Below, piece by piece: positions 46,039 through 54,846 of a stretch of 64,000 nucleotides of DNA. Where the stretch lies: NCBI GenBank assembly GCA_016710095.1, contig JADJLL010000010.1, forward strand, positions 1 to 64,000, in the 5' to 3' direction. The notes under the pieces were generated by a model that did no database searches, was not told the origin of the DNA, and worked only from the letters and a program-made list of their open reading frames with translations. Every line of letters starts with the position of its first letter. Within the stretch, counting starts at the first letter, position 1. The position numbers were made by a program, and so were the translations under genes. Source of the DNA: Candidatus Eiseniibacteriota bacterium. GTDB lineage: Bacteria; Eisenbacteria; RBG-16-71-46.

Positions 46039-46416
46039 TCAGCCGCGCGTGACCAGCGCCCAGCCAGCCCAGGCCGCGCCCACGCCGAGCACGACCGAAC
46101 CCGCGCCGTAGAGCAGCGCGAGCGCGCCGTGGCCCGAGCGCACCAGCGCGAGCGTCTCGGCCGAGTAGGCCGAGAACGTCGTGAAGCCGCCGAGCACGCC
46201 GGTGACCAGCAGCAGGCGCATCTCGGGGGCGAGCGCGCCGCGCTCTTCCGCGAGCGCGAGCAGCGCGCCGATCGCGAACGAGCCGATCACGTTGACCGCG
46301 AGCGTTCCCCACGGCATCGCCGCGCCGGGCGTGAGGCGCTGCGCCAGCGACGCCACGGTCCAGCGCAGCACGCTGCCCGCGCCGCCGCCGAGCGCCACCA
46401 GCGCGACCGCTTTCAC
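46039..46416 (-). CDS. crcB: fluoride channel CrcB/FluC
   Basis: 125-residue four-helix membrane protein that exports fluoride as a dual-topology dimer. GGGAGSVLRWTVASL, the GTLAVNVIGSFAIGALLAL segment with the conserved Asn, and GVLGGFTTFSAYSAETL are diagnostic, including the central TTFS Phe-box. The GTG start overlaps the E1-alpha stop by four bases (GTGA), so it is the last gene of the dehydrogenase operon. No fluoride riboswitch is seen upstream, which fits its place inside an operon. Confidence 0.95.
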   Translation of the reverse strand: MKAVALVALGGGAGSVLRWTVASLAQRLTPGAAMPWGTLAVNVIGSFAIGALLALAEERGALAPEMRLLLVTGVLGGFTTFSAYSAETLALVRSGHGALALLYGAGSVVLGVGAAWAGWALVTRG

Positions 46417-47515
46417 AGCGGGAAGGCGCCGTCGAACTTCGTGCCGTGCCCGAGCGCGAGCGCGTACTTCATCTGCGTCTCGAGGTGGGCGGGCATCGTC
46501 GCGTAGACGTCCGTGAAGATCGTCTCGAGCGCCGGCGCCGGCATGGCTTCGGCCGCGGTCACCGACCGCGAGATCTCCTCGTTGATCTCCGTGGTCCACG
46601 TCTCGATGTCGGCGTCCGTGAGCAGCCCCTTGCCGCGCAGGTAGGCGCCGAAGCGCGCGACCGGGTCGCGCTTCTCCCACGCCTTCACGAGCTCGGGATC
46701 GCGGTAGCGCGTCGGGTCGTCGCTGGACGAGTGGCCGCCCATGCGGAACGTGAGCGCCTCGATGAACGTCGGGCCGCCGCCGGAGCGCGCGCGCTCGACG
46801 GCTTCGTGCATCACGGAGATCACCGCGAGCAGGTCGTTGCCGTCCACGCGCACGCCGCGCATGCCGTAGGCCGCGGCCTTGATCGCGATCGAGCTCGACA
46901 CGGTCTGCTCGGAGAGCGGCACCGAGATCGCCCACTGGTTGTTCTGGCAGAAGAACACGACCGGCGCCTGCTTCACGGCCGCGAAGTTGAGCGCGGCGTG
47001 GAAGTCGGACGACGACGTGCCGCCGTCGCCGATGTAGCCGACCATGACGTCCTGGTCTTCATGATCTTCGCGGCCCACGCGGCGCCCATGGCGTGCACGA
47101 GCTGCGTGCCGATCACGCTCGACCACGCGACCGAGTTCACCTTGCGGTCGCTGAAGTGCATGGGCATCTGGCGGCCGATGAGCACGTCGCCCGCGTTGCC
47201 GATCAGCTGGCAGACGAGTTCCTGCACGGTCGTGCCGCGCCACAGGGACACGCCGGTCTCGCGCAGCGCGGGGAAGATCCAGTCGCTCGCGCGCAGCGGA
47301 TAGGCCGAGCCCGTGATCGCCGCTTCCTGACCGGTCGCGAGGCCGTAGAAGCCGATGCGGCCCTGGCGCTGCAGCGACAGCATGCGCTGGTCGAGCGTGC
47401 GCATCTTGAGCATGTGGCGGTAGAGCGCGCGAAGGTCCGCGTCCGGAATCTCGGGCGCCGTGCCGGTCACGCGACCTTCGTCGTCGAGCACCTGCCGCAG
47501 GGTTTCGTCGATCAC
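46413..47515 (-). CDS. 2-oxoacid dehydrogenase E1 component, alpha subunit, frame-disrupted
   Basis: TPP-dependent E1-alpha of a branched-chain or pyruvate dehydrogenase complex. GTG at 47515 follows AAGGAG and overlaps the E2 stop (GTGA). The first part covers LYRHMLKMRTLDQRMLSLQR and GFYGLATGQEAAITGSAY. Near 47058 the frame shifts by one base (AKIMK then DQDVMVGYIGDGG). The second part holds the TPP motif GYIGDGGTSSSDFHAALN...CQNNQWAIS and FRMGGHSSSDDPTRY, the phosphorylation-loop equivalent. Total length is not a multiple of three, consistent with a single missing base. The sequence style (TSSSDFH, GHSSSDDPT) is closer to branched-chain E1 than to pyruvate E1. Confidence 0.9.
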
Positions 47516-48742
47516 GAGAGGTCTCCTTCGGTGAGCCACGCGGCGGGGGACTGCAGCCGCTCGATGAGTGCGTACAGGAAGTCGGCGCCGACCGCGCCGT
47601 CCACGACGCGGTGGTCCATGGACAGCGACAGGTTGCCGATGTCGCGGATGACGATCTGCTCGTGTACGACCGCGGGCTTCCGCGTGATCGCGTGCACGCC
47701 GAGGATCGCGACCTGCGGGTGGTGGAGGATCGGCGTCGCGAGCACGCCGCCCTTCGCGCCGGTGCTCGTCACCGTGAACGTGCCGCCCTGCAGCTCCTCG
47801 AGCTAAGCTTGTGGTCGCGCGCCGCCACGGCGAGCCGGCGATCTCGCGCGCGAGGCGAACGAGCCCGTCATGCGGTCGGCGTGATGGAGGATCGGTACCG
47901 TAAGCCCTTCCTCGGTGTTGGTCGCGCAGCCGAGGTGGTACTCGTGCTTGAGCACGACTTCGCTCTTCTCGTCGTCGAGCGAAGCGTTGAGCAGCGGGAA
48001 CTGTTTCAGCACGGCGGGCAGCGCGCGGAACACGTACGCGAGCGGCGTGAGCTTCACGCCGGCGGCGTCGGTGCGCGCCTTGATCGACGCGCGGTGCGCG
48101 AGCAGCTCGGTGAAGTCGCACTCGGCGACGAACGAGAACTGCGCCGCGGTCGAGAGCGAGTGGCGCATGTGCTCGGCGATTTTTCTCCGCAACCCACGGA
48201 GCGGCTGGCGCGTTTCCGCGGCGTTGGCGGGGGCCGGTGCGCGGGGGCAGCGCCGCGGACGCCGGGGGCGTGGCGGCGCCGCTCGCGGCGGCGTGGACGT
48301 CGTCGGCGGTGATGCGGCCGTGCGGGCCGGTGCCCTTGATGGTCTCGAGCGCGATGCCCATCTGCTTCGCGAGGGCGCGCACGGCGGGCGTGGCCTCGAC
48401 CTTCGCGGGCGCGCCGGAGGACGCGGCCACCGCGACGGGAGCGGCGGCCGCCGCCGGGGCGGCGTGGCCGTGCGCGGCCATCACGGGCGCGGGAGCGGAA
48501 TCGGCGGCCACGGCGATGCTGACGATCACCGTGCCGACCGGCACCATGGCGCCCTCTTCCACGTGAATCGCCTCGATCGTGCCCGTGCGCGGCGCGGGGA
48601 TCTCGACGCTCGCCTTGTCGGTCATGACCTCGACCAGCGGCTGGTCTTCCTTCACCGCGTCGCCGGTCTTCACGAGCCAGCGCACGATCTCACCTTCGGC
48701 GACGCCCTCTCCGATGTCGGGCAGCTTCACGTCGTAAGCCAT
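47512..48742 (-). CDS. 2-oxoacid dehydrogenase E2 (lipoyl acyltransferase), frame-disrupted
   Basis: Dihydrolipoamide acyltransferase in three frame-separated pieces. From ATG 48742 the lipoyl domain has the modified Lys in EVMTDKASVEIPAP. A Pro/Ala linker precedes the subunit-binding domain (ATPAVRALAKQMGIALETIK, GPHGRITADDV). The frame is lost near 48240 and resumes at LRGLRRKIAEHMRHSLSTAA. It is lost again near 47870-47810 (about three indels around LVRLAREIAG, LAVAARDHKL, LEELQGGTFTVTSTG). The catalytic LSMDHRVVDGAVGADFL (HxxxDG) is intact near the end. The stop overlaps the E1-alpha start. The complete domain set argues that the breaks are sequencing errors. Confidence 0.88.
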
Positions 48743-48755
48743 GGATTCCTCTCGC

Positions 48756-49026
48756 TCAGTCGCAGAAGGCGAAGCGGCCGACTTCCCGCTCGGCTCGATA
48801 GAGACGGCGCCCGCGCTCGTCGAGCGCCTGGTAGTCGCCGGCATGCTGCGTGCGCAGGGTTCGTAGCCTCCAGCTGCCCAGCGGTCCGAGACCAGGAAGC
48901 GGTTCGGGTCCTGCAGGTCGCGCAGGAGCGTGGTGCTCACGTAGCCCGGCGAGCGGCGGAACAGTTCCACCAAGGCCGTCGGGCCGGTGCGATCGAACTC
49001 CTCGTTCCCGGGGCGCACTCCCACAG
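48756..49026 (-). pseudogene. antibiotic biosynthesis monooxygenase-like small protein, multiply frameshifted
   Basis: About 90 residues can be rebuilt from three frames: RPGNEEFDRT, then VELFRRSPGYVSTTLLRDLQ and RFLVSDRWAA, then RTQHAGDYQALDERGRRLYR ending REVGRFAFCD. The pattern of a heart-shaped ABM-type ferredoxin fold (ELFRRSPGYVST, DPNRFLVSDRW) is recognisable. No single frame gives the protein. It lies between E1-beta and E2 on the same strand. Either a decayed gene or an assembly-error hotspot. The function of intact ABM proteins varies (quinol or heme oxidation). Confidence 0.6.
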
Positions 49027-49085
49027 CACACAGCCGGGCGCCCGGCGCCCCGCGGGGCCGCGGCCCGGGGGCGCGACGGGTGCGT

Positions 49086-50060
49086 CTAGAAGTTCATCAC
49101 GTGTTCGATGGCGGCGAAGACGCGCTTCGCGTCCGGCAGGTACGTGTGCTCGAGCGTGTAGGGGAACGGCGTGTCCCAGCCCGTCACGCGCAGCACGGGC
49201 GCCTGCAGCGAGGTGAGCGCGTGCTCGGCGATCGTCGCCGAAAGTTCGGCGCCGTAGCCGCACGTGCGCGGCGCTTCGTGCACGATCACCGCGCGGCCGG
49301 TGCGCCGCACGCTCTCGAGCACGGCCTCCGTGTCGAGCGGCAGCAGCGTGCGCAGGTCGATCACCTCGACCGACCAGCCGCGCTCGGCCGCCATGTCGGC
49401 GGCTTCGACCGACACGGGCACCATCGCGCCGTACGCGAGCACCGTGAGGTGTTCGCCCGCGCGCGCGGTGCGCGCCTTGCCGATCGGCGTCGTGTAGCGC
49501 CCCTCGGGCACGTCTTCCTTGATCGAGCGGTAGAGCCGCTTCGGCTCGAGGAAGATCACCGGGTCCTCGCCCGTCATGGCGGAGAGCAGGAGGCCCTTCG
49601 CGTCGGCGGGAGTGGAGGGGATGACCACCTGCAGGCCGGGCGTGTGGCAGAAGTACGCCTCGGGGCTCTGCGAGTGGTAGAGCCCGCCGCGGATGCCGCC
49701 GCCGTAGGGCGCGCGCACGACGACCGGGCAGGAGTACTGGTTGGCCGAGCGCCAGCGCAGCTTGGCGAGCTCGCTCACGATCTGGTCGAACGCGGGGAAG
49801 ATGAAGTCGACGAACTGGATCTCGGCGACCGGGCGCATGCCGTACATGGCCATGCCGATCGCGCCGCCGATGATGCCGTTCTCGGACAGCGGCGTGTCGG
49901 CCACGCGCTCGGCGCCGAACTCGGCCTGCAGGCCCTCGGTGACGCGGAAGACGCCGCCGTTCTTGCCGACGTCCTCGCCGAGCACGACGACGCGCGGGTC
50001 CTCGCGCAGGGATACACGCAGTGCATCCGTGATGGCTTGCACCATGGTCATCTGGGCCAT
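49086..50060 (-). CDS. 2-oxoacid dehydrogenase E1 component, beta subunit
   Basis: 324-residue E1-beta. Intact. Conserved stretches include VVLGEDVGKNGGVFRVTEGL, DTPLSENGIIGGAIGMAMYG, EIQFVDFIFPAFDQIVSELA, RAPYGGGIRGGLYHSQSPEA and TGWDTPFPY. ATG at 50060 follows GGAGAA. First gene of the operon (E1-beta, ABM-like, E2, E1-alpha, crcB), an order different from the usual E1-alpha, E1-beta, E2. The GGIRGGLYHSQSPE motif is common to branched-chain complexes. Confidence 0.94.
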   Translation of the reverse strand: MAQMTMVQAITDALRVSLREDPRVVVLGEDVGKNGGVFRVTEGLQAEFGAERVADTPLSENGIIGGAIGMAMYGMRPVAEIQFVDFIFPAFDQIVSELAKLRWRSANQYSCPVVVRAPYGGGIRGGLYHSQSPEAYFCHTPGLQVVIPSTPADAKGLLLSAMTGEDPVIFLEPKRLYRSIKEDVPEGRYTTPIGKARTARAGEHLTVLAYGAMVPVSVEAADMAAERGWSVEVIDLRTLLPLDTEAVLESVRRTGRAVIVHEAPRTCGYGAELSATIAEHALTSLQAPVLRVTGWDTPFPYTLEHTYLPDAKRVFAAIEHVMNF

Positions 50061-50175
50061 GCGGTTCTCCGGGATGGGGTGCGGGACGCGGCAGGTTAGC
50101 CGAGCGATGAAACACGCCGCAACGCGGGAAACGCGCCCGCGCCGGGGCGCCGGGGCGGGCCCGACGAGAATTAGC

Positions 50176-50205
50176 TTGAGTAAAGACCGGAGTTAGCCGT
50201 AGATA
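50176..50205 (+). promoter_or_regulatory. candidate sigma70 promoter for the mntR-mntH operon
   Basis: TTGAGT, an 18-base spacer and TAGATA lie in the most AT-rich stretch of the region, 34 bases upstream of the GTG at 50239. Imperfect dyads (GTTA-N8-TAAC at 50192-50207, TTAGC repeated) overlap it and could be the operator bound by the encoded DtxR-type repressor. Confidence 0.5.
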
Positions 50206-50238
50206 ACAACCGACCCGACCCCACCGGAGGCCGACCGA

Positions 50239-50922
50239 GTGAAGACCACGACCCCGCTGACGCGATCCCGCGAGGATTACCTGAAGGCGATCCACACGCT
50301 CGGGCACGAGCGTGCGGCGACCGTCACCGAACTCGCTCGCGCGCTCGAAGTGTCCGCGCCCAGCGTGACCAACATGCTCGCGCGGCTGTCGCGCGAGAAC
50401 CTCGTTTCGCTCGGCCACCGCGGCTCGGCGCAGCTCACGGCCGAAGGCGAACGCGAAGCGCTGCGCATGGTGCGCCGTCACCGGATCCTCGAGACGTTCC
50501 TCGTGCAGGTGCTCGGGCTCGACTGGTCCGAGGTGCACGAGGACGCCGAGGTGCTCGAACATCACGTGAGCGAGCGCGTGCTCGACGCGATCGACCGCCA
50601 CATGCAGCACCCGACCGAGGACCCGCACGGTCATCCGATCCCCGACCGCCGCGGGCGCCTGCCGCGCCGCCGGCTCGACCCGCTCACCGGGCTGCCCGCC
50701 GGTGCGTGCGCGGTCGTGCGCGAGATTCGCGACGGCGACCGCCGCCGCATGACGCGCTGGAAGCAGGCCGGGCTCGTGCCCGGGGCCGAGGTGCGCGTCG
50801 CCGACGCCGACGAACACGACGGCATGTTCGAGATCGAGGTCGCCGGACGCCGGCACGTGCTCACGAGCCAGGGGCTCGACGGCGTGTTCGTCGAGCGCGT
50901 GCGCGAAGGGAGGGCGTCGTGA
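50239..50922 (+). CDS. mntR: DtxR/MntR-family metal-dependent repressor with FeoA-like C-terminal domain
   Basis: 227-residue regulator. The N-terminal winged helix (SREDYLKAIHTLGHERAATV, VSAPSVTNMLARLSRENLV) is followed by the dimerisation domain with metal ligands H in RRHRILETFL and H-E-EHH in EVHEDAEVLEHHV. The position that is Cys102 in DtxR is Glu here, as in manganese-type MntR. The ancillary-site Glu11 of Bacillus MntR is replaced by Lys. DPHGHPIPDRRG and the SH3-like FeoA domain (VREIRDGDRRRMTRW, HVLTSQGLDGVFVERV) match the long DtxR/IdeR form. GTG follows GGAGG. It overlaps mntH by four bases, so it probably represses manganese uptake. Confidence 0.9.
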   Translation: MKTTTPLTRSREDYLKAIHTLGHERAATVTELARALEVSAPSVTNMLARLSRENLVSLGHRGSAQLTAEGEREALRMVRRHRILETFLVQVLGLDWSEVHEDAEVLEHHVSERVLDAIDRHMQHPTEDPHGHPIPDRRGRLPRRRLDPLTGLPAGACAVVREIRDGDRRRMTRWKQAGLVPGAEVRVADADEHDGMFEIEVAGRRHVLTSQGLDGVFVERVREGRAS

Positions 50923-52913
50923 GCGATCTCGACGCGCGATCGCTGCCCGACCTGAACGCGTCGGTGGTGATCCCGAAGACCCGCTCGTGGTTCCGCCGCA
51001 TGTTCGCGTTCGCGGGGCCCGCGTACCTCGTGAGCGTCGGCTACATGGACCCGGGCAACTGGGCGACCGACCTGGCGGGCGGCTCGCGCTTCGGCTACCA
51101 GCTCGTCTGGGTGCTGCTCATGAGCAACCTCATGGCGGTGCTCCTGCAGACGCTGTCCGCGCGGCTCGGCGTCGTCACGGGCCGCGATCTCGCGCAGGCC
51201 TGCCGCGACAGCTACCCGCGCTGGATCGTGCTGCCGCTCTGGCTGCTCTGCGAACTCGCGATCGTCGCGTGCGACTTGGCCGAGGTGCTCGGCGCCGCGA
51301 TCGGCCTGCAGCTGCTCACGGGCATCCCGCTGCTGTGGGGCGTCGTGATCACGTCGCTCGACGTGCTGCTGCTGCTCGCGCTGTCGCGCTACGGCATGCG
51401 CAAGCTCGAAGCGCTCATCGTGACGCTCGTGGCCACGATCGGCGGCTGCTTCGCGGTCGAGATGATCCTGTCGCGGCCGGACCTGCCCGCGATCCTCGCG
51501 TCGTTCGTGCCGCGTGACGCGAGCGGCACGCCGACGTTGTTCGCGCGTACGTCCGGCGGCGGGCTCTCGGTGCTCGGCCTGCACGGCGAATCGCTGTACA
51601 TCGCGATGGGCATCCTCGGCGCCACGGTGATGCCGCACAACCTCTACCTGCACAGTTCGCTCGTGCAGAGCCGCGCGGTGGACGCGACGCGCGAGGGCAA
51701 GCGCGAAGCCTGCAAGATGAACCTCGTGGACACGGTCGTGGCGCTGAACGCCGCGCTGTTCGTGAACGGCGCGATCCTCGTGCTCGCGGCCGCGGCGTTC
51801 CATCGCAGCGGTCACACGGAAGTGGCGAGCCTCTCCGAAGCGCACCGCCTGCTCGAGCCGATCCTCGGCACGTCGATCGCCTCGACGCTGTTCGCGGTCG
51901 CGCTGCTGTCCGCCGGCCAGTCGAGCACGATCACCGGCACGCTCGCCGGGCAGATCGTGATGGAAGGCTTCCTGCGCGTGCGCGTGCAGCCGTGGGTGCG
52001 CCGTCTCATCAGCCGCGGGCTCGCGATCGTGCCGGCCGTCGCCGTGATCGTGATCCAGGGCGAGCGCGCGGTGGACTCGCTGCTCGTGCTGTCGCAGGTC
52101 GTGCTCAGCCTGCAGCTGTCGTTCGCGGTCGTGCCGCTCGTGATGTTCACGAGCGACCGCGAGCGCATGGGCGAGTTCACGAGCCCGCCGTGGGTGATCG
52201 TGCTCGCCGCGATCGTCACGCTGATCATCGCGGGGCTGAACGCGAAGCTCGTGATCGACACCGTCGGCGGGTGGATGGCGACGAGTGGCGGCGCGTGGTG
52301 GGTGAGCCTCGTCGTCGTGCCGCTCGTGGTCGCGCTCGGCGCGATGCTGGTGTTCGTCGCGGCGGCGCCGTGGCTGCAGAAGCGCTGGCCCGCGCTGCGC
52401 CCCAAGGCCGCGCCCGCGATCCAGGCGGCCGGTTCGCGTGCGGTGGCGGCCGGTCCGCTCGCCGCGCCGATCGCGCTGCAGGCGGCGGCCTATCGCCGCA
52501 TCGCCGTCGCGCTCGAACTGGGCGGCGCCGACGAGACGGTCCTCGAGTACCTGCGCGCGCTCGAGCTGCGGCCCGGCGCCGAGCTCGTGCTCATCCACGT
52601 GGTCGAATCCGCGGCGAGCCGCTACCTCGGCGAGCAGAGCCGGGACGCCGAGAGCCGCGAGGACGAAGCGGCGCTCGAGCGCATCGCCGACGCGTTCCGC
52701 GCGAGCGGCGTGACCGCGCACGTGCGGCTGGGGCACGGCGTCGCGAAGGCCGAGATCGCGCGGCTCGTGCGCGAGACCGCGGCCGAGCTGCTCGTGACGG
52801 GTTCGCACGGCCACTCGGGCCTGCGCGACGTCGTCTACGGCGCGACGGTTTCGGGCGTCCGGCACCTGGTCGAGTGCCCGGTGCTCACCGTGCCGCCGGC
52901 GCTCAAGAAATAG
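50919..52913 (+). CDS. mntH: Nramp Mn2+/metal transporter fused to a universal stress protein domain
   Basis: 664-residue inner-membrane proton-coupled divalent metal importer. The metal-binding helix 1 motif is GYMDPGNWATDLAGG, and helix 6 carries GATVMPHNLYLHSSL. About 11 helices extend to residue 500. A linker then leads to a cytoplasmic UspA domain (YRRIAVALELGGADETVLEY) ending in the ATP-binding signature TGSHGHSGLRDVVYGAT. GTG overlaps the mntR stop. The Usp part may gate transport by nucleotide or stress state, which is inferred. The last 11 bases overlap the convergent exporter gene. Confidence 0.94.
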   Translation: MSDLDARSLPDLNASVVIPKTRSWFRRMFAFAGPAYLVSVGYMDPGNWATDLAGGSRFGYQLVWVLLMSNLMAVLLQTLSARLGVVTGRDLAQACRDSYPRWIVLPLWLLCELAIVACDLAEVLGAAIGLQLLTGIPLLWGVVITSLDVLLLLALSRYGMRKLEALIVTLVATIGGCFAVEMILSRPDLPAILASFVPRDASGTPTLFARTSGGGLSVLGLHGESLYIAMGILGATVMPHNLYLHSSLVQSRAVDATREGKREACKMNLVDTVVALNAALFVNGAILVLAAAAFHRSGHTEVASLSEAHRLLEPILGTSIASTLFAVALLSAGQSSTITGTLAGQIVMEGFLRVRVQPWVRRLISRGLAIVPAVAVIVIQGERAVDSLLVLSQVVLSLQLSFAVVPLVMFTSDRERMGEFTSPPWVIVLAAIVTLIIAGLNAKLVIDTVGGWMATSGGAWWVSLVVVPLVVALGAMLVFVAAAPWLQKRWPALRPKAAPAIQAAGSRAVAAGPLAAPIALQAAAYRRIAVALELGGADETVLEYLRALELRPGAELVLIHVVESAASRYLGEQSRDAESREDEAALERIADAFRASGVTAHVRLGHGVAKAEIARLVRETAAELLVTGSHGHSGLRDVVYGATVSGVRHLVECPVLTVPPALKK

Positions 52914-54183
52914 CGGCTCCGTCGGCGCGCCGCCGCACGTGCTCACCGAGCGCGGGCGGCGGCACGAGCACGCCGGCCGTCAGCAGGCCGGCGACCAGCG
53001 CCGCGACCATGCTGATCATGCGGAACGCCGCCTCGACGCCGCTCAGCACGTCGCGGTTCATCATGAGCGTGAGGCTCTTGAAGCCGACCGAGCCGGGCAC
53101 GAGCAGCAGGATCGCGGGCACGAGCGTCGTGGCGGGGGACGTGCCGCGGCGGCGCGCGATCAGGTTGCTCACGCCGGCGGCGACGAGCGCGCCGTGCAGC
53201 GCGCCGAGCTCGGCGCCGAACAGCCGCGTGGCGTAGCGCCCCGCGAAGAACGCGAGCACGCCGGTCAGCAGGATCCACGGATAGTCGCGCGGCCGCGCGC
53301 GCAGCAGCACCGTGAACGCGAGCGGCGCCGCGAGCAGCGCGATCCACTCCGTCCACTGCGGCAGCGCGAACGGCGTCACGTGCGCGGCCGCGCCCCAGAA
53401 CGACGCGGCGACGCGCGTGCCCATGACGACGCCGAACGCGAGCCCGAGGAACTGCACCGCGGCGCCCGTCAGGCGCGAAGTGCCCGAGACCAGGTGCTGG
53501 CTCGACAGCTCGGCCATCGCGGCGGTGAGCGTGAGCCCGGGCAGCAGCACGAGGATCGCCGCGAGCGTCGTGACGTACACGCTCAGCGTGTACTGGTGCG
53601 ACAGCGCCGCCGCCGAGAGCGACACGAAGAACACGGCGATCGGCTCGAACATGCGCTGCGCCGCGCTGAAGCGCGCCGCGACGAACGACAGCAGCGCGAG
53701 CGCGCCGCCGAGCGCCGCCGCGGTGAGCACCTCGTGCAGGCCGCCGCCCAGGAAGCGCCCGGCCGCGGCGCCGGACAGCGCGAACGCGAACGCGGTGAGC
53801 AGCCGGCCGTAGCGCGGCTTCGACGACATGATCTCGCCGAGCTCCGTGGAGCCCTGCACCGGCGTGATGCGTCCGCCGAGCACGTCGTGCCCGACGGCGA
53901 TCACGCGCGCGAGCCGCTCGAGGTGCACGGCGCCGGGTTCGACGCGCAGCAGGTGCGTGGTCTGGTGCGGGGGCGCGCCGAAGGCCGCGATGATCGACGT
54001 GGGCGTGGTGAAGAAGTTCCCCTCGAGTCCGAGCCGCTCGGCGGCGCGCGACATGCCGTCCTCGAGCCAGTGCGACGGATGTCCGAGCGCGTGCAGCGCG
54101 CGGCCCAGGTCGAGCACGAACGCTTCGGACAGGCGCGGATCGGCTTCGACGGTCTCGGTGCCGGGCGTGGGGAAGTGGGACAT
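52903..54183 (-). CDS. threonine/serine exporter family protein (ThrE-like, both halves fused)
   Basis: 426-residue membrane protein. The cytoplasmic N-terminal half (FVLDLGRALHALGHPSHWLE, FFTTPTSIIAAFG) matches DUF1212/ThrE and ends in five helices. The second half has five more helices like DUF3815 (GALVAAGVSNLIARR, ILLLVPGSVGFKSL). ThrE exports threonine and serine in Corynebacterium; related YjjP/YjjB export succinate. ATG 54183 (MSHFPTPGTETV) is chosen; earlier in-frame ATGs at 54219 and 54192 lack similarity. The substrate is unknown. Convergent with and overlapping mntH. Confidence 0.87.
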   Translation of the reverse strand: MSHFPTPGTETVEADPRLSEAFVLDLGRALHALGHPSHWLEDGMSRAAERLGLEGNFFTTPTSIIAAFGAPPHQTTHLLRVEPGAVHLERLARVIAVGHDVLGGRITPVQGSTELGEIMSSKPRYGRLLTAFAFALSGAAAGRFLGGGLHEVLTAAALGGALALLSFVAARFSAAQRMFEPIAVFFVSLSAAALSHQYTLSVYVTTLAAILVLLPGLTLTAAMAELSSQHLVSGTSRLTGAAVQFLGLAFGVVMGTRVAASFWGAAAHVTPFALPQWTEWIALLAAPLAFTVLLRARPRDYPWILLTGVLAFFAGRYATRLFGAELGALHGALVAAGVSNLIARRRGTSPATTLVPAILLLVPGSVGFKSLTLMMNRDVLSGVEAAFRMISMVAALVAGLLTAGVLVPPPALGEHVRRRADGAAIS

Positions 54184-54346
54184 GCGCCGCATGCTGGCCA
54201 TTCGCGGGCCGTGCCGCAAGCAGCCCCTGCGCGGGACGCCGTCCGCGACGCGCGTTTGGCCGCGGCCCGCCCGCGCACTAAGATGCCCGCCGCGTTTCCT
54301 TCCTCGATCCTTCCGGGCGCACCGCGCCCTCTTCGCCGGGGATGCC

Positions 54347-54829
54347 GTGAGCGACTCTCTCTACTTTGGAAGACTCCAGTCGTCGGTCGCCGAGGTCATC
54401 GATGCCGGCGACCTGCTGCCCCACTACGAACTCGCTGCGGTCGCCGTCCTCGAAGGGCAGGAGCGTCCGGGCGAGGAGCCGGCCGTCCGCCGTCACCTCC
54501 GCGCCGAGGGCATCCGGCCGGCGGAGCACCGCGGCACGCTGCTCGTGGACGCGGGTTCGCTCGAGCGCATGAGCTCGGTCGGACTCTTCGGCGGCGGCGA
54601 CGAGGTGTACTTCTCTTCCGAATGGAACGAGGAGTTCGAGCCGTTCCCGGGCCGCATCTCGGCGGACGCGGTGAACTTCTCCGAAGGCACGCCGCTCGGC
54701 CTGGAAGAGTGGATGGCCGACACGCAGTGCCTGCTGGTGCTGGGCGACGGCAACGCGCTCAACTACGCCACCACGAGCGCCGAGCTGCACCAGAAGCTGT
54801 CCGCGCGCTATCCCGCGTCCCGCCGTTGA
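54347..54829 (+). CDS. hypothetical protein
   Basis: 160-residue soluble protein I do not recognise. It starts at GTG 54347 (VSDSLYFGRLQSSVAEVIDA) and is acidic, with segments LLPHYELAAVAVLEGQERPG, GTLLVDAGSLERMSSVGLFG and SSEWNEEFEPFPGR. No signal peptide, helix or catalytic motif is clear. Its stop TGA overlaps a TTG that could start the following hydrolase, suggesting a two-gene operon. Confidence 0.65.
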   Translation: MSDSLYFGRLQSSVAEVIDAGDLLPHYELAAVAVLEGQERPGEEPAVRRHLRAEGIRPAEHRGTLLVDAGSLERMSSVGLFGGGDEVYFSSEWNEEFEPFPGRISADAVNFSEGTPLGLEEWMADTQCLLVLGDGNALNYATTSAELHQKLSARYPASRR

Positions 54830-54846
54830 GCGGCGAGCACGGTCCC

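Noticed and set aside
46973..49024. Single open frame joining ABM-like, E2 and E1-alpha sequences
   Set aside because: Not a fusion: it is a frame that happens to stay open through indels. E2 and E1-alpha have their own starts and Shine-Dalgarno sequences.
49033..49075. Stacked GC palindromes between E1-beta and the ABM-like gene as a mobile-element end
   Set aside because: Short self-complementary GC blocks are expected at this base composition. No duplication or transposase is present.
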